NCBI GenBank assembly: GCA_900073065.1
Contig: FJOG01000087.1
Span: 1 to 64,000, forward strand
Source: Phialocephala subalpina
Taxonomy: Eukaryota; Ascomycota; Leotiomycetes; Helotiales; Mollisiaceae
Reading direction: 5' to 3'
Length of the DNA stretch: 64,000 nt
Below the pieces are notes generated by a model that had not been told where the DNA came from, did no database searches, and was given only the letters and a program-made list of their open reading frames with translations. This document shows, in pieces, positions 12,228-22,850 of this stretch (position 1 is the first letter of the stretch; every line of letters starts with the position of its first letter). A program made the position numbers and the translations under genes.

Positions 12228-12853
12228 GAAAATAACTTGGATTCGGTTAGCGCCGTTTCCCTGACGGCGGTACGAATCGAGTGAGCCTGCAATCGGCACT
12301 CAATCCTTTATTGTAGCTTTAAAAACTTAAATATTATTATACATCTATACTTGAAGTATTCACTACTATAAAATCATTATATTAAGCATATATTTGGTTG
12401 TATTGCATGTAACTAAAGCAACTTTAGAAAATAACCTTGATTCGATTAGCGCTGTTTCTTATACCGCCGACCGAATCAAATGACCCTATAATTTAACCAA
12501 CTTCGCTTTTATAATTTAGATAATTAAATAGGAGTAAAAGAATATTATCGTAATATTTCTTATAATTTAATCTTTTTATTATATTTGCGATTACGTGCGT
12601 AAAATATAATTAAAGTTCGACTAGAAAATAACCTCGATTCGAAAAGCGGTAGAAGGGCGGCAATACCCTAGCTTTTCGCCGGGATCGGGAAGCGCCGTAC
12701 TACGATACCTACCTTTGATCGGTTATATCTCCCTTTATAACGCTTGTGTGATAGTGCAAATAAGCCCAGCGGTATTCTCAAGGATTCCGAGTCGAATGCA
12801 TACCTCAAACCCCGAAATCCTATCCTAACTCGGACCCCGTTCTCGGCCTTTAT
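12228..12853 (-). promoter_or_regulatory. 5' flank repeats of element copy 1
   Basis: Upstream of the copy 1 start, a unit beginning AGAAAATAACCTTGATTCG followed by a TAGCG-type core recurs at about 12228, 12423 and 12622 (about 195-199 bp apart). The region ends in ATCCTAACTCGGACCCCG..CGGCCTTT (to 12853), which matches the corresponding end of copy 2 (to 44018); beyond these points the copies no longer match. It is probably the element's 5' terminal/promoter region. Confidence 0.55.
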
Positions 12854-13923
12854 AGAAGTCACGCGCTTAGGTTGTATGGGTTGCATAGAAATCACGTGAC
12901 ATTCGGTTAGCGGCTACTAGCGGCATTCCTAGGACTTCGAGTATTTAAGAGTAGAGCTTCTTAGGATTTTCTTTCCTCTTTATTACTTCTTCTTGTATTA
13001 TAGCCTGCAAATAGCAATATACATTATTCCTTGCGCCGTTACACTTATCCAAAATTTCAGGTTACGTGCTAGCATCGATTAGGGAGCTGCCCTTATAAAT
13101 GAAGTCGAATCGAATCCAATTAAATATATGCATTAAGAAAATTAACCACTTATAGTATCTAATATCTAAATCAAAATTAAATAGCAGTATTGACATTAAA
13201 TTCTTTTACCGCCATATTACGGGTACCAAATCACGAACTCGCTAACCCTATTCACGTTAGCGCCTATTGCCAACTCGCGTGGTTTGGCGAGTAACTTTAT
13301 AGAAAGGTCGAGTCGGATTTAATTAAATATATACATTAAGGAATACTATTACGCGCAAAAAGCCAGTACGGCGAATCAAATATAAGATTTAAGTATAGCG
13401 GCGATCAACGGAAAATCACGTGGGATTTAGTCACTAACGAATTAATTGTATATATACACAGTAAAGTATATAAGCATATATAGAGTATACCACGTACTAA
13501 TAATAAGACTTTTATAACTTTGTTTTAAGTGCTAACTTTAAATAATGCAGGAATATGCATAGGTATAAGAATTTAAAATGTAAAGAAATGTAATGTATAA
13601 ATATGCAATATCTAAATATATAGATTAATTAAAAGGCAGTATTGCGGGGTTATACGGTTGCTACGCTAGCGAGCCAATAGTGGAAGCCCTTCCTCAATTC
13701 GACATTTATAAAACCTAGAGTATCGCTCGCTCAAAACATATTATTAGAATACTCTGCCTAAGCTTCTTCTCGAACTTTAAGCTTAACTTAAATATCCTCT
13801 CTATTTTCGCCAACAAAATAACGAGCAACTCGATAATTTTCACTCAACCTCTTTTTACTTCTTCTTAAACACTTTTCTACTTACTCTCTTTAAGTATCAC
13901 TACCTCCTTTTAATCGAAAAGAA
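12854..13923. other. Intergenic, weak ~200-bp repeat
   Basis: No gene found. AATTAAATATATGCATTAA at about 13120 and AATTAAATATATACATTAA at about 13323 are repeated with flanking GTCGA(A/G)TCG, spacing about 203 bp. The rest is AT-rich. Confidence 0.4.
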
Positions 13924-15060
13924 ATGCTAAGAATACAAGATACTTCTTTTTCTAGGGCCGAAATTAAGAAGCTTTACTTGGATAGTATCAACTATCACGT
14001 TATACGGTTTGGGATTAGGAAGCCTTGCGTATTTACGCTCGAGTGTAATCGCAAAGTATTCTATATAGTATTGATGCCAATAGATATTTAACCGAATTTT
14101 ACCTCGCTCAAGTATAAGTTCGATCCCGGCGCGTTCGCATTAAAATTTAACTAAGGACTAAAGCCACTTTTAGGCTATTATCCATTGAATGCGATTGAAG
14201 CGAGGTACTTGGAGGCATTAGATATAAGTATCTCCCAAGATGGTACCCTCAATGACGTGAGAAACTAAGCGTTTACCCAGATCCACAATTTTGTCTTTAT
14301 AACCGGCGAACAAATCATTCGCGAGCTAATTAGACCGACGGATGACTTGGTAAAACTCGAAACTCTTGAGGAGGCCCTAAACCCCGAGGCGTTCTGGCTT
14401 TAAATGATTACTGTGAATAAAGAAATAAAACTGAGCCGGCGCGAAGATTTTACGCAGTCCGCGGTCGATTTCGAGCCTCAAAATATAACTAGTGTGAGCG
14501 CCGATTTGCCAACTTTCCATTTAGCACAAGTTGAGTTTCTCGAGACAATTCGGCCAAAGAGGACTTTCAAAGTTAGGGTAGAAGGACAAATACGGTTTTG
14601 CAAGATAGCAAATCGGGGTTTTGAATTGCCTTCGATTTCGCGAGATTGCCAGGTACTGCAAAAGATTAAGGATGCAAGCCTGGATCTCCTGTGCAAGGTT
14701 CTAAGGCTCGAAGGATTAGTGGGTAAAGGAAAAGGCGAGGGAGTCATTGGATTTCTTACAAATTATATCGAAACCAATCGTGACTTTAGAGATTTTCACA
14801 TGTTGCAAGACGACGTGGATACGATTTTATCTTCGAGGAGGGAGAAATGGGCAGGTCAAATCAAGCGAGTAGTTGGATAGTTTCATGATTAAGGGGTCAT
14901 ATGGGGTGATGCGACCCCGAGAAATATTCTCATTGATAGGGAGGATAATGCGTGGCTAGTTGATTTTGGTGGCGGGTTTAATTTTAATAGAGAACTAATG
15001 GATACGATAGAAGGCGATTTAGAGGGGCTCCGTGAAATCGATGGGTTTCTCAAGGTTTGA
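13924..15060 (+). pseudogene. RIP-inactivated protein-kinase-like gene
   Basis: A single 379-codon frame runs from ATG 13924 to TGA 15060 without introns. It has six in-frame TAA/TAG codons, each at a place where Gln or Trp is natural. The C-terminal part holds a kinase-like catalytic loop and metal-binding segment: HD-stop-GVIWGDATPRNILID around 14881-14935, then WLVDFGGG around 14950. These correspond to the H-GD-x-N and DFG motifs of small fungal kinase-like (APH/PKL-type) proteins. The N-terminal half (VFTLECNRKVFYIVL) is unlike a classical glycine loop. The intact ORF 14404-14880 is only the middle of this gene, not a separate gene. Such kinase-like genes are often dispersed and multicopy in Pezizomycotina, which would make them RIP targets. 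Confidence 0.7.
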
Positions 15061-16079
15061 TCGAATAGCTATAGTAGCATAATAATACTAGTCATCTCTC
15101 AAAGTATATACATGGGTTTATATACTTTTTAATTTATATTATAAGCTTTTTATACTAAAACTCTTATAATTATTCTCCAATGTAAGGAGGTTGCAATGTA
15201 AGCTAGTATTCAAGAAATAGGTTTAATATAGAACTAAACTCTGCCCTTTGAAGAGAGGCAGAGCAGCTTGCTTATATTCGTGGGTGAACTGCTATGTACG
15301 CTAGGTTCGAATACGAGGCTCGAATACGAGGGTTGCAGTTAAGAAGGTCCTTGTGGCGCCCCGCTAAGGTTCCGGCTTATTGGGGTGATAAAACGATGTA
15401 AATGATCCGAGCTCCAATTAGAAGGCCTATTTATATCACATTTAAACTCAAAGAATTATTTAGATGGTTAATACTAAAATACAAATCAAAAGGCCAATAG
15501 AACATTTACATCTTCTCATAAAAAAGTCTTAAGTTTATCTTCTCGGTGGGTTACAACCAGAGTATTGGTAATTGAGGCGAATTGGATTATCAACAATAGT
15601 ATTTTGAAATCCTTTGCATATTTTAAATTGATTGCAATAGATAAGGCGTATATTATCCATTGCGATGCTATGGCCACAAGTATATACATATACGGTTCGT
15701 TCGTACTAGTATATGATTATATAAGATATTTAATTGGCTTTACGTTTACTTATAAGTTAATAAAAGAATTCAAATTAAAAAAGTAATTAAAATAAGAAAG
15801 AAAAGGATTTACAAAAGCGTAATATACTTTATTATAATAATCTTGATTTGTTCAAAAGATAAGAGCGAGATTTGTATAAAAGATTCGAGTTATAAAACTT
15901 GGTATGTAATTATTGTGAAAGAAAACTTTCGAGTTCTATTGATAAAAAAAAAAAAAAAGAACCTAAAAAGCGACTCACTCTTTATAACGTATTCTACACA
16001 ATAAAAATGCAATGGCCTACACTTCTATACTTACTATTCTTGATTTCCAAAGGTTGAGCACTTTATTAGTGTTTCGGGC
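15061..16079. other. Intergenic, no gene
   Basis: A GC-normal, non-RIP stretch at 15180-15430 (with GCTCGAATACGAG repeats) and otherwise AT-rich DNA. A 73-codon open frame at 15565-15786 is AT-driven and shows no domain. Confidence 0.4.
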
Positions 16080-17060
16080 AAGCGTTGCACGACTACGACC
16101 CGCGTTAGTGTTTTTAGCGAGGCTACGGCCAAAGTTGGTGTTTCTGGCAAGCGCTATACGGCTACGGCCGAAGTTAGTATTTCTACCAAGTGTTGTAAGG
16201 CTACGGCCAAAGTTGGTGTTTCGGGCAAGCGTTGTACGGCTGTAACCAGCGTTAGTGTTTTTAGCGAGGCTACAGCTAAAGTTAGTGTTTCTGGCAAGTA
16301 TTGCAATACCGTGGGTCGATGATTGAGATGAGCATAACGTGGTAGAAGTAAGATGCTGACCATCTTTCTTATATTAAACTCTCCCCGTAGAATACCTTCT
16401 CTTCAAATACTGCAATTCCGTGCGCATATTTAGACGGCGCACTCAGCTCCTTACTATTGAATCTTTCTTCAGACTCTGCTAAGCCAGCTATAGTAGACTT
16501 GAGCTCTTTAATGCTCGACCGCTTTTCGAAATCTCTTAGTCTAATTGAGAGGATGTGTGAGCGGGGCAATGCTAGAGAGGTCATTATATCTTCTCTCACC
16601 ACCTTATATCCAATAAGGGGGCCGAACTTATTCGCTTTAATATATACAAGTATTAGGGCTTTTGACAAGCGCTGCAAGGCTACGGCTAGCATTTGTATTG
16701 AGTACGCGCTACCGAGCTAAGTACTTAATTTGGTGTTTTTAGCAAGCGCTACGCGGCTACGGCCAGAGTTAGTGTTTCTAGCTAGCGCTATAAGGCTACG
16801 ACCAGTGTTGGTGTTTCTGGTAAATGTTATACGGCCGCAGTTAGCGTTTCCACTTGGCAAGCACGGCAAGGCTACGGCCAGAGTTTAATTTTCTAGTGGG
16901 GTGCTGTACGGCCGGGGCCAGTATTTACACTTAATAAGCGCCGCAAGGCTGAGCGCCTAGTTGGTGTTTCTAGTAAGCGCTGTACAGCGACGGCTAGAGT
17001 TGGTGTTTCTAGTTAGCGCTGCAAAACTACGACTAGTGTTAATGTTTTAAGTGAGCGCAA
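16066..17060 (+). repeat. 39-bp minisatellite in two blocks
   Basis: Units of 39 bp built on GCTACGGCCAAAGTTGGTGT and TTCTGGCAAGCGCTGTACG occur at about 16080-16310 and again, more degenerate, at 16640-17060. Because 39 is divisible by three, both strands stay open: plus-strand frame 16012-16245 reads LRPKLVFLASAVR-like 13-residue repeats. I regard the open frames as a consequence of the repeat. Confidence 0.75.
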
Positions 17061-18541
17061 AGGACTTCTAAATGCTACGGAATTTCGAGGGTTTAATTAC
17101 CCCTCATTACAATTATTAGAAGAAAAAAGAAAGTATTATTAGTATAAGGCAACTCGTGAATACGTTAAAACGTATTTAAGTATATATTTAAAAGCTTGCA
17201 GATGTTAATAGTATGTAAGAATCTCAATTAGAGCTTTAAATTGAAATGGCGAGTGATTTAACTTTTATGGTTATTACGCGCCGTGCAGCGGCAAGGGATT
17301 TTGCGAAAGGCTTGAATATACCTTAAATTTTGCTTCTCGTTGGTATTTCAAGCTAAGTACTCAGTTAAACGTTAGTCTTAACTTTTACACGCTGTGCAGC
17401 ACTTGAAACTTTTAGTTTATGTGAAGAAAGATAGAGTTTTGTCTTAGATCGTCTTTTATATTAATTTTTAATTACATATTGGAATTTTAAAGTTTATAAT
17501 TGTAAAGTAACGCGTAATGTAGCGGCTACGTGCGAAAAACTATAACTTAACTTGAATTTCTTTATATATTGGTGTTTCAAGATAACAACTATACTCTAAA
17601 AACCTTGATATTAATCCTTTTGGCAAGCGCACATCCAAATAAAATCGCTTTAGCAAAATTGAATTTTATGCCGCATTTTTGTAGTTTAATGAATAAAAAG
17701 TCAAAGAAGTCACTTCAATTGGCTTCGTGGTTACCAGGATAACTACATTACTCGAGCGACTATAAGTTATAATTAGTAAGACTAATTAATTAAGTATATT
17801 GCTTTAGTTTACTTCACATCAATAGATGGGCTGTATTAAGGGCTCAAACCTCAAACGGTTTGATAATAGAGCTAAATATTATATACGCTTACCCTTTAAC
17901 TCCAATATAATTGTACGAAAAGACTAGTTAAAATGAGTTAATACCCCCGTACGTAAAGCTACGAATATCATTACCTTTTGTTTAATTCTTTACATATATT
18001 AAGAGCATTCTCTTTAAACGCTTAAATTCTCTCTTATCAAAAGCATTCTCTTTGAGCGCTTAAACGTCATCTTACCAAAAGTATTAGCCCTTTGCAATAT
18101 TTTATAATAGGATTAGAGTTACGCATACGTATAATCCCTATTTATATACTATTATAGCTTCGTGCTAACAAACCTTTAAAAAGTGTAAACTGGAGATATA
18201 CTTCTTACCTTCTCATTATTCCTATATTACTTCTTTACAGTAAGGCCTTTTAACCCTTAGTTGGCCCAATTAAAAGATAAGAAGACGTATTAAAACATAT
18301 ACATTTAATACTCTCTCTTACGGGCTATATATCAAACTCGCTTGAAATTCGAAATATCTTTTTAACTACGCTTTAATATTAAGACAATTATAAGGCTGCC
18401 TCTTCAACCAAAGTTTAATTGCGTATTGGATATCTCGGTGAGTATACTCAATGCTTTTTGGAAATCTGATATTAATAATCAATAAACATATGTATTTATA
18501 CTAATGCTCATATCAATTATTATACCTCAATAATAACTACA
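17061..18541. other. Intergenic, no gene
   Basis: Mixed AT-rich DNA with scattered CpA/TpG-containing patches. The phrase 'TTGGTATTTCAAG' / 'TTGGTGTTTCAAG' occurs at about 17340 and 17570. No coding frame could be supported. Confidence 0.4.
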
Positions 18542-19141
18542 ATCGAAACGCTACTATCTCAATACATTTCCACGACTACGTTAAACTCCATAGAAGTTGC
18601 TCGTGTGACAGACTTACTTACTACAAACTTAGCCCTACAAAGAAAGATCTACCTTCCTCTCTTAACCGTCGCAAGCTTTTTCTTTTTAATTAGTATTGTA
18701 TTTTTTACCTTTTTCAAATAGACTACCAAACGCCAGCTCGCCAACCCGAATTCTCCATCCGCCAAACAATTACAGTTTTACAAGCGAGTAATGCTTGGTT
18801 CTCTCTGGGCTTCTATCGGCCTAAGTCTCGCTTCGGCGGTATTTACTACTAAAGTCTCTACTACCTATCAACTCTAGAGCGTCGAAGTGGCTAAATCATC
18901 TATTTTTGCATCAGTCGGAATAGCTTTACAAGTGTTACAATGGCTTGTCGTAGGACTCTCTGTACTTTTTGCTCTCGCTACGATTTTTATACTTAACGAT
19001 ATTGGATTTGATACTCTGCTTGGACTTGGAGGCTTCGGAGGCCCACTTATGCCTAAGGGCCCGCTATTAATGGGAAGTCCAGGTTTCCCTTCATTACCTC
19101 CTCCACTAAGCTTGCCTCTTGCACCGCCGCCCCCGTTTTAA
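18542..19141 (+). pseudogene. Decayed multi-span membrane protein, unknown family
   Basis: A frame open from about 18542 to TAA 19139-19141 carries two internal TAG codons (one near 18721, one near 18875). It encodes hydrophobic segments typical of an integral membrane protein: YLPLLTVASFFFLISIVFF, then LGSLWASIGLSLASAVF, then VLQWLVVGLSVLFALATIF. It ends in a Gly/Pro-rich cytosolic-type tail (LPPPLSLPLAPPPPF). The start is not secure: the best-fitting text begins without an ATG, so a first exon or a mutated start is likely upstream. The 84-residue ORF 18887-19141 is just its last third. Function unknown. Confidence 0.55.
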
Positions 19142-20123
19142 CGGCTGGTATCGCCTCTAAAAGAATTGTATCACGGTCTATAAGAACCTAACCGTGATAA
19201 ATCAGCCTCTACCCGAATCAGCCTCTATTTAAATCAACTTCTGCCCGAATTAGCCTCAATATCACGGCTTATAAGGCTTAAACCACGTAGCATTCCGATT
19301 GCTTAGTTCGCTTGGTACTTAGCGCCACCCACTTTGTATTTCTACGAAAGAAGAACCTTTGATTTTCTTTTTCTTCTTTTTTTTTTAGCTTAGAATTACA
19401 TTTAATCGTTTTTAGCTTACTTAGTCTCGTAAAGTGAAAAAGCTAAAACTTTAATCACTAAGAGAAAGAATAAAAACAAGATTTAGTATTAAAGATAAAA
19501 CTTTAAAAATACGTAGAGACTATATTTAACTCGTGTAAATCATATTTTAATCTTATATTATTAAAAAAATTTCTTGCTAGGAAATTAGCGAATTATTTTC
19601 ATCGCTTATAGTACCAACCCGACCCCATCAACTTACCTTTGGGGCCACGGGGGCCATAACACCGCCAGTCTGGCGGCAAATAATCGCCAGCCCAGTACTA
19701 TAAACAATAGACACATTATCGTGATCTCGCAGGTACTATTCTGGCACTTTTCTGGCACTAGCCTAGTGACTATAGCTTTTATTAGTATCGAAAACCAGCT
19801 TTTGCTTTTGTAGTTCTTGGATACCTTCTTCTTTTCAATAACATCTCCTTCTTATATCGGGTTAAATGCGCGATTGTAAAAGCATTAGATATATCAAAGC
19901 CTAAGGATGGATGAGAACACGACTGCGCGTCATTTGCCCTACGCAGCCTTGTAATATATATAACTCAACCACCACGCATCGCAGTATATAGATCTCCAAA
20001 TGCAAAAACGGCCATAAATTAGACGCACTATTTATTACAATAGAATAATTATATTACGAGCGTGGATTATAATGCAGCTCTTTAGCGCGGAAAACATTTA
20101 CTTTTCTTCGATATTTGAAGGCC
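19142..20123. other. Intergenic with small inverted repeats
   Basis: Near 19170 a TCACGGT..ACCGTGA inverted repeat is followed by about four 20-bp units of the AATCAGCCTCTACCCG type (to about 19260). No gene found to 20123. Confidence 0.4.
19606..19703. other. 98-bp inverted-repeat structure
   Basis: Outer arms TTATAGTAC (19606-19614) and GTACTATAA (19695-19703) flank a GC-rich interior with a perfect stem CCGCCAGTCTGGCGG (19662-19676). CpA and TpG are retained, so it is not RIP-affected. It could be a short non-autonomous element or a foldback. Confidence 0.35.
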
Positions 20124-20290
20124 TTAATTTTCAGGGGCGGATAAAGGGATGGATGATGGGATGGACGGAGGGGTGGATGCAAAGGCGGATTAAAGCCTGA
20201 TAACCTTAATTTTTAGGAATGGGTGAAGGGATGGACGGAGGGGTGGATGTAAAGGTAGATTAGGGCCTGAAAACCTTAATTTTCAAGGGA
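20124..20290 (+). repeat. GGATG-rich tandem repeat (left edge of multi-gene block)
   Basis: Two and a half units of about 71-79 bp, each starting CCTTAATTTTCAGG and containing GGGATGGACGGAGGGGTGGA. GGATG/CATCC-rich text recurs at 22143-22210, inside the SNF2 gene at 23520-23570, and at 27060-27190, 28010-28320, 32740-32890 and 36835-36925. Confidence 0.65.
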
Positions 20291-20578
20291 TGGGTTCCGA
20301 AGGCCGATCACGAGGAGACTTCTATCTCAATATGCGTTTTTACGTCTTTAACTGTAGCAACTTAACCCGTTGTAACAGTTCATTCTCTTGATCTCGGTAA
20401 AACAATTCTTTCTTTGTTTCTATTTAATTATCTTGACACGTTGTGACGTTACGTAGAGCTTTATTGAACTTCTACTCCCAACCAAAAAATAACATCCCAT
20501 GGTTATATCTCTCTACATACCATTATCGCCTTCTATAATCAAACACATCTCAGTATCAATACTAACCTCGTGAAAGTC

Positions 20579-21717
20579 TCATTCCTATTTCGTTACAGCG
20601 CTCACCAAGCTATCTTAATCCCTAATTTCACGCCTCTCAATATCCCCAACCTCGTTATTTACTTCAAAGTACAACCTCATCGTCTCTAGTCGAATATTTC
20701 GATAAGTTGAATCGCAAGCCTTAAAGAATTCCGACCACTTTACGTCCTTCGCGCTAATATCTTTTGAATTCATCTTAACCACGGTCTCTTAAGACAGCAA
20801 AGTACCGATGCCAACTAGAAACTCATCTGGTATACCCAACTCCTCTACTAGCTCAAGCACTAAAAAAACGCGTATATTTTAGTGAAGAAGAGACCGAGTA
20901 GTCGTTGGTTTTCGGCGTAGAGTATCTCGTGGTATTAATATCGACTGGCCCTACGCGCGTTGGCCTCGCTCGTCGTATTTTGAGAAAGATATTAATAAGC
21001 TCGAATCTCGATACTTCTTTTACAAGCTGCCGAAGTTGGGCTAACTTATAACACTTCCCCTACCACGCGATCTAACTCTCGATATCGAAACAGACGGGGG
21101 TCTAACAGTTGATATCGACGCCCTATCATCTTCACCGTAGGCCGATAAATCTACCATCTCGAGATTACTATCGTTATTCACTTCCTTCTTCAGTATATCG
21201 AGCTCCCTCCTCTTCTTAAGCGATTATTTGTTTAACTACTTCTTCCACATCGCCATTTAGCGTCTAACTATAGTATCGCAAGCAGCCTCCAACCAACGCC
21301 GTGCTTACTCGCGCCACTTATTTTTCTCACATTCCTAAACGAACTACTCACAAACTTCCCGATTAATTCTCGCCTCTTACTCACTCGAAAGCTTCGACTT
21401 ACGACCACCGAAGTTTCCTCTTAATACTTCTATGCATTTATCTCGAATACTACTAAAAGAGTTTCCGAAATCTTTGCGACTAATAACTACGCTTATCGCT
21501 TTATTGAAGTCATCCCAATCGCTGTAATTATAATCGGATCGCGGGAGTTTTTACCAGTATAAGAAATTAAAGTGCGCGGGGCTCGTAAGTTATATCTTGC
21601 AAGTATCAATATCGTTGCTATCCCATAGAATCTCTTTGCCGAATAGTTAGTTGACTTTTAGTAATTAATATTAGTATTACCTCGGATTATATTGAAACAA
21701 AATTTACTTGAAGCCAT
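20579..21717 (-). pseudogene. RIP-decayed gene A of the 20-37 kb block, unknown product
   Basis: Begins at ATG 21717-21715. After a likely short intron and one frame change the frame reads on through Lys/Glu-rich text (DYNYSDWDDFNKAISVVISR, then KSKLSSE..EARINREVCE). It ends at TGA 20581-20579 after LELVEELGIPDEFLVGIG and MNSKDISAKDVKWSEFFKAC. About a dozen stops fall at Gln/Trp positions. A charged, probably coiled-coil middle (KKRRELDILKKEVNND) is visible. I do not recognise the family. Confidence 0.5.
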
Positions 21718-22142
21718 ACTGTTTACAGTAGATCTTTAGCTACAAATGCTTAGAATTTATCGACGACCGCAGAAACAAAGCAGAGTCCTCAGCCTTATAA
21801 AGAAGATGTACTTAAGATAAAGAGACGGTTATCTTAAATGGGTGAGGTAGACGTAGACCGAGAAAGTGTTAGTGGCTCGAGGCAAGAAGCAATTGCAATT
21901 ACAGCTCTTGATTTTGCCGTGCGTAATAGTAATAGTAAAATAAAGAACTCCTACTTGATATCGTAAAAATTATCAAATTACGAAAGCAAGTTGCGAAAGT
22001 TGTAAAGGTTGAGACGCGAAAGCAATCAATAAATATCGAGCGAAAAAGCAAACAAAGTGAAAAAAAGCGGGGTAAGTAATCTTAGCTTTATTCGATTTCT
22101 ACAGCTTTCTTCGATTTATTAATTATCAATTTAAGGAGTTAT

Positions 22143-22210
22143 TTATATCTTCTCATCCATCCCATAATCCATCCCACCATCTATCCCACCATCCATCCCA
22201 TGGTCCACCC
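22143..22210 (-). repeat. CATCC-rich linker
   Basis: Run of CATCCATCCCA-type units, the complement of the GGATG repeats that edge the block; it separates gene A from the SNF2 gene. The open frame 22143-22406 (minus) runs through it and shows no domain. Confidence 0.5.
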
Positions 22211-22300
22211 CACCTAATCGTGCCAACACTACTAATGACTTTACATTACTTATCACCTTTCCCCTCCTTCTATACACTAATACTATACGCCACTTATCAC

Positions 22301-22800
22301 TCGACTCATTATCAAATCTTTTGCAAATCCTTTCCCTTTCTTTAATACACTCCCCTAAAATCAGCTTATACCAAAGAAAGTGAACTTTACATTCACAGTC
22401 AAGCACCTAAAAACAGTAGAGTTTAATGCATGCGGCCCGCTCTACTAACGCCGATCACCCCGCAAATTCATTTTTATCAGCCTTATTAGCATCTTCTTCA
22501 CTTTTCAGTAAGCCTTCTTTCACTTTAATTATTTTTCACCTCCTTACAACTCGACTCATTATCAAATCTTTTGCAAATCCTTTCCCTTTCTTTAATACAC
22601 TCCCCTAAAATCAGCTTATACCAAAGAAAGTGAACTTTACATTCACAGTCAAGCACCTAAAAACAGTAGAGTTTAATGCATGCGGCCCGCTCTACTAACG
22701 CCGATCACCCCGCAAATTCATTTTTATCAGCCTTATTAGCATCTTCTTCACTTTTCAGTAAGCCTTCTTTCACTTTAATTATTTTTCACCTCCTTACAAA
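22301..22800. repeat. 250-bp tandem duplication, nearly perfect
   Basis: Unit 22301-22550 is repeated at 22551-22800 with only the last base differing as far as I can read. Each unit contains the same short frame (starting MHAARSTNADHPANSF), which is not a gene. The absence of RIP-type differences means the duplication is very recent, below the RIP length threshold, or an assembly artefact. It lies just upstream of the SNF2-like gene start. Confidence 0.85.
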
Positions 22801-22850
22801 TCACGGATCTAACCGCAAATCCTCCCTCGAAAGCCGATATTTCACGAGAA

